DNA of 64,000 nucleotides from Marthasterias glacialis (Eukaryota; Echinodermata; Asteroidea; Forcipulatida; Asteriidae): the NCBI GenBank assembly GCA_911728455.2, contig OU452219.1:22069219-22133218 (forward strand), written 5' to 3'. The notes under the pieces are model-generated. The model searched no databases. It had not been told where the DNA came from and saw only the letters and a list, made by a program, of their open reading frames with translations. The position numbers and the translations under genes are program-made. Of the stretch, positions 58,388 through 64,000 are shown in pieces (positions within the stretch are counted from its first letter, which is position 1; every line of letters starts with the position of its first letter).

Positions 58388-58982
58388 GAAGCAGTGTTGG
58401 GAGGGGCTGATTTGAAGCAGTGTGGGAGGGGCTGATTTGAAGCAGTTTTGGGAAGGCTTGATTTGAAGCAGTGTGGGGAGGGGCTGATTTGAAGCAGTTT
58501 TGGGAGGGACTGATTTGAAGCAGTGTGGGGAGGGGCTGATTTGAAGCAGTTTTGGAGGGGCTGATTGGAAGCAGTTTTGGAGGGGCTGATTTGAAGTAGT
58601 TTTGGAGGGGGCTGATTTGAAGCAGTGTTGGGAGGGGCTGATTTGAAGCAGTGTTGGAAGGGGCTGATTTGAAGCAGTGTTGGGAGGGGCTGATTTGAAG
58701 AAGTGTGGGGAGGGGCTGATTTGAAGCAGTGTGGGGAGGGGCTGATTTAAAGCAGTGTGGGGAGGGGCTGATTTGAAGCAGTGTTGGGAGGGGCTGATTT
58801 GAAGCAGTGTGGGGAGGGGCTGATTTGAACCAGTTTCGGGAGGGGCTGATTTAAAGCAGTGTGGGGAGGGGCTGATTTAAAGCAGTGTGGGGAGGGGCTG
58901 ATTTGAAGCAGTGTTGGGAGGGGCTGATTTGAAGCAGTGTGGGGAGGGGCTGATTTGAACCAGTTTCGGGAGGGGCTGATTT
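58388..58982. repeat. Minisatellite, 23 units of 26 bp
   Basis: The unit is GAAGCAGTGTGGGGAGGGGC followed by TGATTT. I count 23 consecutive units, three of them 25 bp long, giving 595 bp. Variants occur at defined positions: GTGTT/GTGTG/TTTTG, GAAGC/AAAGC/GAACC and a TTTCG type. Units 15-18 are identical in type order to units 20-23, so a five-unit block (about 130 bp) has been duplicated inside the array. 26 is not a multiple of three and stops occur in the repeat, so it is not coding. The plus strand is G-rich (GGGGAGGGG in most units). Confidence 0.97.
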
Positions 58983-60162
58983 TAGGTGTTTATGTCTCAA
59001 CATTCAGTGCATGATTTTAGACAAGTTTGTTCATAAATTATAGGAGTCGATGTTTTCTAATTTTTTGTGTGTGCCATGATGGTCAAACTGGACGTTGAAC
59101 CAATGACAAGAAACCAATGTTTAACATTCCTCTCCAAAAATGACAAACCTGCTGGACAGACGCACCTGGTAGTCATAGTCCATGGGAGGTTTCATTAAAG
59201 AGGATTCCGATTTAAGGAGAAATATCCACGTGGCTGATCTAGTTTCATCAGCAGTCCACAGGGAGTGGAGCCAGGCTGATCAAGAAGTGGACGTACGTGC
59301 TTCGCTGTAGGTTAATGGCCAATACCCTGCATGTTTACTGCAGAATAATGGCATATCTGCTGCGTGCTTATTGTAGGCTGATGGCCATCACACTGCAAGG
59401 CAAGCCCAATTAGAGAGTAGGTGTGTGTGTGTGTTTTTACTGATCAGCTGTCTGTAATTGTTATATTATATCTCCCTGAGGGTTTAGTTTTCATCATTCC
59501 GACATACTAGAAAAACAAATCACACCAAGATTGACTTTGCAATAAACTAACATTCTTTACATTCACTAGCATTTACCATCTTTCACAGCATACCTGAATG
59601 TTTTAATATCCAATAATTGGTCTAACCAAAAATGTATATAACTAAAGTGTTTGTTTGGGGTTTTTGTCATTATGCAGGATGCAAATTAAAGTTTCCATTC
59701 CATGTGACTTCATGAGGACTGTTGGATGTTGTCCCTCCACAGGGACACTGAAGTATTGAAGGTTGACACTCCCCTGGGAAGGCCAATGGCGGGAAATAAG
59801 TCACAGACTTCTGAAGATTATAAGATGCAATTCTCCACAGGTACTCCGTAGTCAGACACCAGTATATTTGAGCAGGTGCTGGGCCGACAAGGTTGTTTCC
59901 TCAACTTGTTGTCCCTGGTTAAGAAAATTAGCAAATACGGTGTCAAATGAAGGATTTCACAGTGTGTAATAGTGACCCTCTCTCCTTGAGGAGATTGTAG
60001 AAGTTGGGGGTCATTGCACTCCAAGTACACAGTAGTGTGGGATTGTTGTCATGATAATTCATCTGTAGAATCCAAACCCACCTTTTCTACTTTTCAAACG
60101 TACCCAAAATATCCAACCAATATCTTTTGGCTAGAATATCCTGACTGATATTTAATTGTGGA
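58983..60162. other. No gene; weak repeats
   Basis: At 59296-59400 GTAGGTTAATGGCC, GCAGAATAATGGCA and GTAGGCTGATGGCC recur about 35-40 bp apart, an old imperfect tandem repeat. Overlapping open frames on opposite strands at 59763-60030 are not recognisable. Confidence 0.45.
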
Positions 60163-60511
60163 GTGTCGTGGCCGAGTGGTCTAGTGTACTATATTCAAGT
60201 TCTGTCGTTCACAGAGTGTGGGTTGGAATCCCGGTCTGGCCGGTCACAATGCTTGTCGCCTTGAGTAAGATACTTTACCATAATTGCTCTGTCCATCGGA
60301 TGGGATGTAAAGCCTTAGGTCCTGTGTATTAGGGTAGGTAGTGCACATAAAAGAACCCAGAACACTTATCGTGGAAGAGTAGGGGTTTACCTCAGTGTTT
60401 CTGGTTTTCTGCAAGCACCCTTGTCTACAGGTTTCCTCATACAGGCTTTGGAGTCAGTGATTAAGTTTGCATTTGAGGGAGCTTTGGTTTCATTACCAGA
60501 AATGAATAATA
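60163..60511 (+). mobile_element. tRNA-derived SINE, family 2 (Leu/Ser-like head), full length
   Basis: The head has an A box TGGCCGAGTGGTCTAG (60169-60184) and a B box GGTTGGAATCC (60221-60231). The body runs GCCTTGAGTAAGATACTTTA, CCATCGGATGGGATGTAAAG, CATAAAAGAACCCAGAACAC, TTATCG and TCAGTGTTTCTGGTTTTCTG. The 3' end GGGAGCTTTGGTTTCATTAC followed by CAGAAATGAATAATAAAAAT matches the tail of the family-1 SINEs. About 349 bp. No convincing target-site duplication is seen. Confidence 0.85.
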
Positions 60512-60680
60512 AAAATAATGAGTTTTGTCTTTTGGATAACCTTGAATTTGTAATCACGTTAAGATGTGGCTAACATGAGCCTTTGAAGCTCTGATTCTAG
60601 GCACCTCTGATGAGAATAGTCTTTACTTACTTGCCAATTTGACAATTTAATTCCCATAAGCCTACGCTACTTCAGTCTAT

Positions 60681-60892
60681 AGCCCTTCACACTCAAAGCC
60701 AATTCCCAGAAAATAAAGCCCGAGGAAATTCCTGGGGAATTTTAACCCCACCGCCACTAGGACAAATGAACACTCAGTATGCTATTAAACCCCAGGGTTA
60801 TCTCGTCTAGGAGTTTGCGAGGGTTGGCAATTCAAATGTGAACAAGATTTCCTGAGAATTTCCCAGGAACTTTCTCTGGTGTGAATGGGGCT
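60681..60892. mobile_element. MITE with TTCACAC...CCAATTCCCAG ends, second copy
   Basis: The left end is AGCCCTTCACACTCAAAGCC and the reverse complement of the right end is AGCCCCATTCACACCAGAGA. Inside, GAGGAAATTCCTGGGGAATT, TTAACCCCACCGCCAC and GCGAGGGTTGGCAATTCAAA match 42013-42313. At 212 bp it is about 90 bp shorter than the other copy because of internal deletions. Confidence 0.8.
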
Positions 60893-61774
60893 TATGTTGA
60901 AAGTGGTACTTTTGTATCATAATTATAAACCAGTAGGCCCTATAGATCAAAACTAAAAATGTTCACATGATTTTTTATTTTTAATCATGAAAAGTGCCCC
61001 TCTTAATTGCTTCTGTCTATAAAGTGTCAAGTTCTTCCCGAGTAGATATTTAACATCATTCATTTGTAGGAAGGGGTTTGCAATGCTCCACCTCCTAGCA
61101 GTAGCTGCTGAACTCTAAAGTTTAACCTTCCCCTGGATAAATAACTGGCAAGTAGCCAATCTGCTGTTCAATCCACAGTCTCGCCACAGATTCCTGGCAT
61201 GGTTATGCATGCAGGGATAATGAACTAGGCGTTATATTTGTTTTAACAGTTTCAGAAAAACATGCCAATGAACATCGTATTTTGAACTTTCATCAGTCAG
61301 CGAGTGGTTGGAAGGATTATCAGAAGTTGACAATGTCACATCATCTGATGGTTAACATATCAGGGATGCATATCTGAATTGATTTCACTGAGGTTTCTTG
61401 GAGGAGAGTTATCTCAACGTGAAGGTCATCTAGAAGCTCAGATGAAGATAACAGACTCCATATGACATCTCTAATTTAGGCTTATCATATTCTGGGAAGA
61501 CACTTAAGGGTTTCTCTGCATAGCTCATGTCAATATCAACTGTGGTCATTAATATCAACTCCATCAGTACCTTGGTAGTTTGGTTTTTCCTTGGTAGCTG
61601 AGGTAGTGAAGTCTCTGGTCAGTATCCTGTTGGTTTATAGTCAGTACATTACATAAATGCGCATCTGATGCATGCACAAGTTTTGGGCTACTTCTGGCTC
61701 CAAGTCTGGAATACGTTTGTGCCTAATTTTACCAAAAAAACACTCATTAATTGTTATATATTTCTGGTATTATC
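60893..61774. other. No recognisable feature
   Basis: AT-rich unique sequence. Confidence 0.45.
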
Positions 61775-61850
61775 AAGGAACCCTCATAGGGGCCTTGCCT
61801 TGTAACCCGTATATCTGAAGATACCTGTAAAGAGAAGATCTTAGTTTTCA
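61775..61850 (-). mobile_element. SINE 3' fragment, family 1
   Basis: On the plus strand ATCAAGGAACCCTCATAGGG, GCCTTGTAACCCGTATATCT and GAAGATACCTGTAAAGAGAA match the reversed 3' end of family 1 (compare 34962-35040). Only the last about 75 bp are present. Confidence 0.6.
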
Positions 61851-63404
61851 TGGCACTTCTTCAGAAATTCTGAGAAGACCATGGGGTGTTGGAAAACATC
61901 TGAAAGGCAAGTCCACAAAATGTTATTTTGTACATGAAGCTTCAAAGAAAATTGAAGCTTCAATATGTGCCCCGCCCTCTTTTTGCTCTGTGCCCAACCA
62001 CATTGGCATTCAGCTTTGAAAACTGGTTGTGTCGTAAAACCTTGAGTACGTCATATGACTACATAAAATTGTCATTAAAACCATAGAAATCATTATACTT
62101 TACAATCTTTCTCTGCTTTCCAATTTTGAAGGGGGCACTTTACTTTTTAATGTCCATAGCCAGTAACCATGAACTTGATCTTTACCTCTATCCCACGATG
62201 TCACGTTGCTCCTTTTTACATATAAAATACTTTTTTTTTTTTTACTATTCCTTTTCTTTTATGAACTAAAAGTACCCAACCCATTAGCATGCCATACCAG
62301 AAAGAAAAAGTTCTTTTTTTCCCCTCAAATTTCTTTCACAACTTTCCCCACTCAGTAAAGTTCCCATAACGGTTGAAGTTGACACAGTACAAATATGTGG
62401 ATTTCTTAAATGATGTGACGATGCGTGACCACAGCACTTCCAGGTAACAAAGAGCGTAATACATCAATGCATTATTGTTGGTGATGGTGCTGCATTTTAC
62501 TGCTCCTTCATTCAATAGGGAGACTCGGATGAGCAACCAAGTGTTCCTTACCCTAGTTTTGGACCGAGGTCAAATTTGTTCCCAGTTTGAAAAAAAAATT
62601 GCACTCTTCTCATGCAATGAATGTCAAAGGAAAAAAGTTACTACATGTACTGTAGTTTGCCAGTATTTATTTGTAAAAATCTGTCTTTAAGCACAGTGGA
62701 AAGAAAAATCAAATTCATATATATGTGACCAAAATATTCTAAACAATAACTGTGTAAAATTTTACGAACATGTACAATTCCTTATTTTCACATTTTGTTA
62801 GTATCTCTTTGCTGTATTGCGAAAAGCATTTATGTAGCCTATATTTTCATAAGTTCATATTTCAAGCAAGAAACAATGTATGTAACCATCCCATTGGCAA
62901 TAGCAAAGACAAATGTATATTCCATGATATTCAAAATAAAACTCTTGTAACACACAAAAAGGTGTGACAATGCAACTGTCGCAGTCTTAATACAAAACTA
63001 AATTTGTCTGTGTTTTTTTTATTTACATTCCTTGTGTCAGTCTGTTTGGGTTTTTGTTTACCTTTTGGAGTTTAATATTAAAATGTCCTATGAGCCTAGT
63101 GGTTCTTGTGACTGGACTAAACAAATATGTTTTGTTTCATTTTCAATAAGTTATAGATTTATTCAGGTTAAATAAACTGACTGGAATTGAAATGCAACAG
63201 GTGTGTCTATTTGTTGATTTAGTGTTATTTGGAGTAGACCCATTGAGTTATGTAAGTTTACTTGTTTAGACGTAAGACATTTTTCCAGAAGACGACACAG
63301 CATTCTGGTGGAAACTTCAAGTACAAACCAGCTCTTCTCAGAGCCATCACTACTCCAAAGCAATCTTATACAACACGCTTATCTTTATGTTATTTGTGTT
63401 TTTT
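61851..63404. other. No recognisable gene
   Basis: Contains a T-run of about 12 at 62230-62242. Open frames up to about 71 codons, none recognisable. Confidence 0.45.
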
Positions 63405-63486
63405 ACCCATACACCGATGTGTGTTAAGCACTGTATACTCAGTACTTTCCCCGAGTTGTGAAAAAAATACACAGGCATATTCCTCA
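63405..63486 (-). mobile_element. SINE fragment, family 3
   Basis: On the plus strand CCCATACACCGATGTGTGTT, AAGCACTGTATACTCAGTAC and TTTCCCCGAGTTGTGAAAAA, then ACACAGGCATATTCCTCAGG, match the distal end of 57722-57930. The copy stops just before the B box. Confidence 0.7.
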
Positions 63487-64000
63487 GGCTTGTTATTATT
63501 ATCTGTTCCCACCATTTAAGTTTTATCTATTTTTATAGACATGTTACATAAATAACATTTCATTGTGATTTTGAATGTCATGTCATGAAGTTTTTTTAAC
63601 ACTCTTGAGATGATCCTGAAGCCAGGCACATCAATGCAAGAAATTATGGTACCTGACACTTTCCTGAGACAGTTTCCTTGTTTGTCAATGTCTGGTTGGT
63701 AGTTGTTAAATTCTTATCTGGCGCCACCCTGGTATTCTCTGCATTATCCTCCACCCATCTCATGTCAATGCAATAGTGTTGGACAATAGCTTGCACAAAC
63801 TATTTAAAAAGCGCTTGTCTTGTCAATAGATCTTCACACCGCATCACTATTTGCCATCAAACTTGACGAGTATCATTAAGATATCACCATTGGCTGCAGT
63901 TACCGCCAGATCTTTTTCACTTTATTGACTTTTCAATTAACCCTGTGTACCCGCTAAGCTCCCTCTCTTTGGAGAGTTTACGCCCAGATCCGGGCGTATT
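63487..64000. other. No recognisable feature
   Basis: AT-rich sequence to the end of the window; nothing supportable. Confidence 0.45.

Noticed and set aside
58388-58982. CRISPR-like array
   Set aside because: The 26-bp units are directly contiguous with no unique spacers, and the surrounding DNA is eukaryotic in character.

Overview
This window looks like non-coding nuclear DNA from an animal genome. It is AT-rich, has no open reading frame longer than about 181 codons on either strand, shows no operon-like packing, and is scattered with short degenerate repeats: tRNA-derived SINEs with pol III A and B boxes, small inverted-repeat (MITE-like) elements, minisatellites and simple repeats. Several repeats resemble sequences I remember from echinoderm genomes, especially sea stars, such as the small transposons whose ends read like CCAATTTCATAAAGC and the tRNA-derived SINE heads. 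That identification is from memory and is moderate at best. The window could be intergenic or the inside of a large intron.

Layout. 0-3.5 kb: an interspersed repeat (42-170), a small inverted-repeat element (476-662), two reverse pieces of a repeat with a 'GGCCTCCATG' motif, and a SINE split by a MITE (1480-1765). 3.3-12 kb: two minisatellites (3361-3530, 8262-8432), a composite of two repeats (7846-8123), and a head-to-head pair of tRNA-like elements (11647-11865). 12-20 kb: a tRNA-Glu-like SINE (12661-12850), a 284-bp foldback element (13979-14262), second copies of elements seen near the left end (15105-15315, 17870-17999), and a divergent repeat at 15995-16300. 20-33 kb: SINE fragments, possible retroposon 3' ends, small duplications and a long polypyrimidine tract (30253-30365). 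33-49 kb: the densest SINE zone (33311, 34962, 38446, 46219, 48280, 48416), with MITEs at 36065, 42013, 43679 and 47372. 49-64 kb: one weak candidate exon (49827-49980), a 23-copy 26-bp minisatellite (58388-58982), a 350-bp SINE (60163-60511) and a second copy of the 42 kb MITE (60681-60892).

No protein-coding gene can be called with confidence, and no genes work together here that I can see. The short open frames have the composition of translated non-coding DNA; several are translations of repeats, for example mirrored peptides from the two arms of the 43.7 kb palindrome. The interesting content is repeat biology: nested insertions, paired palindromes, SINE families with different tRNA heads but the same 3' tail, and a minisatellite with higher-order structure. 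I did not find a convincing new multi-gene system.
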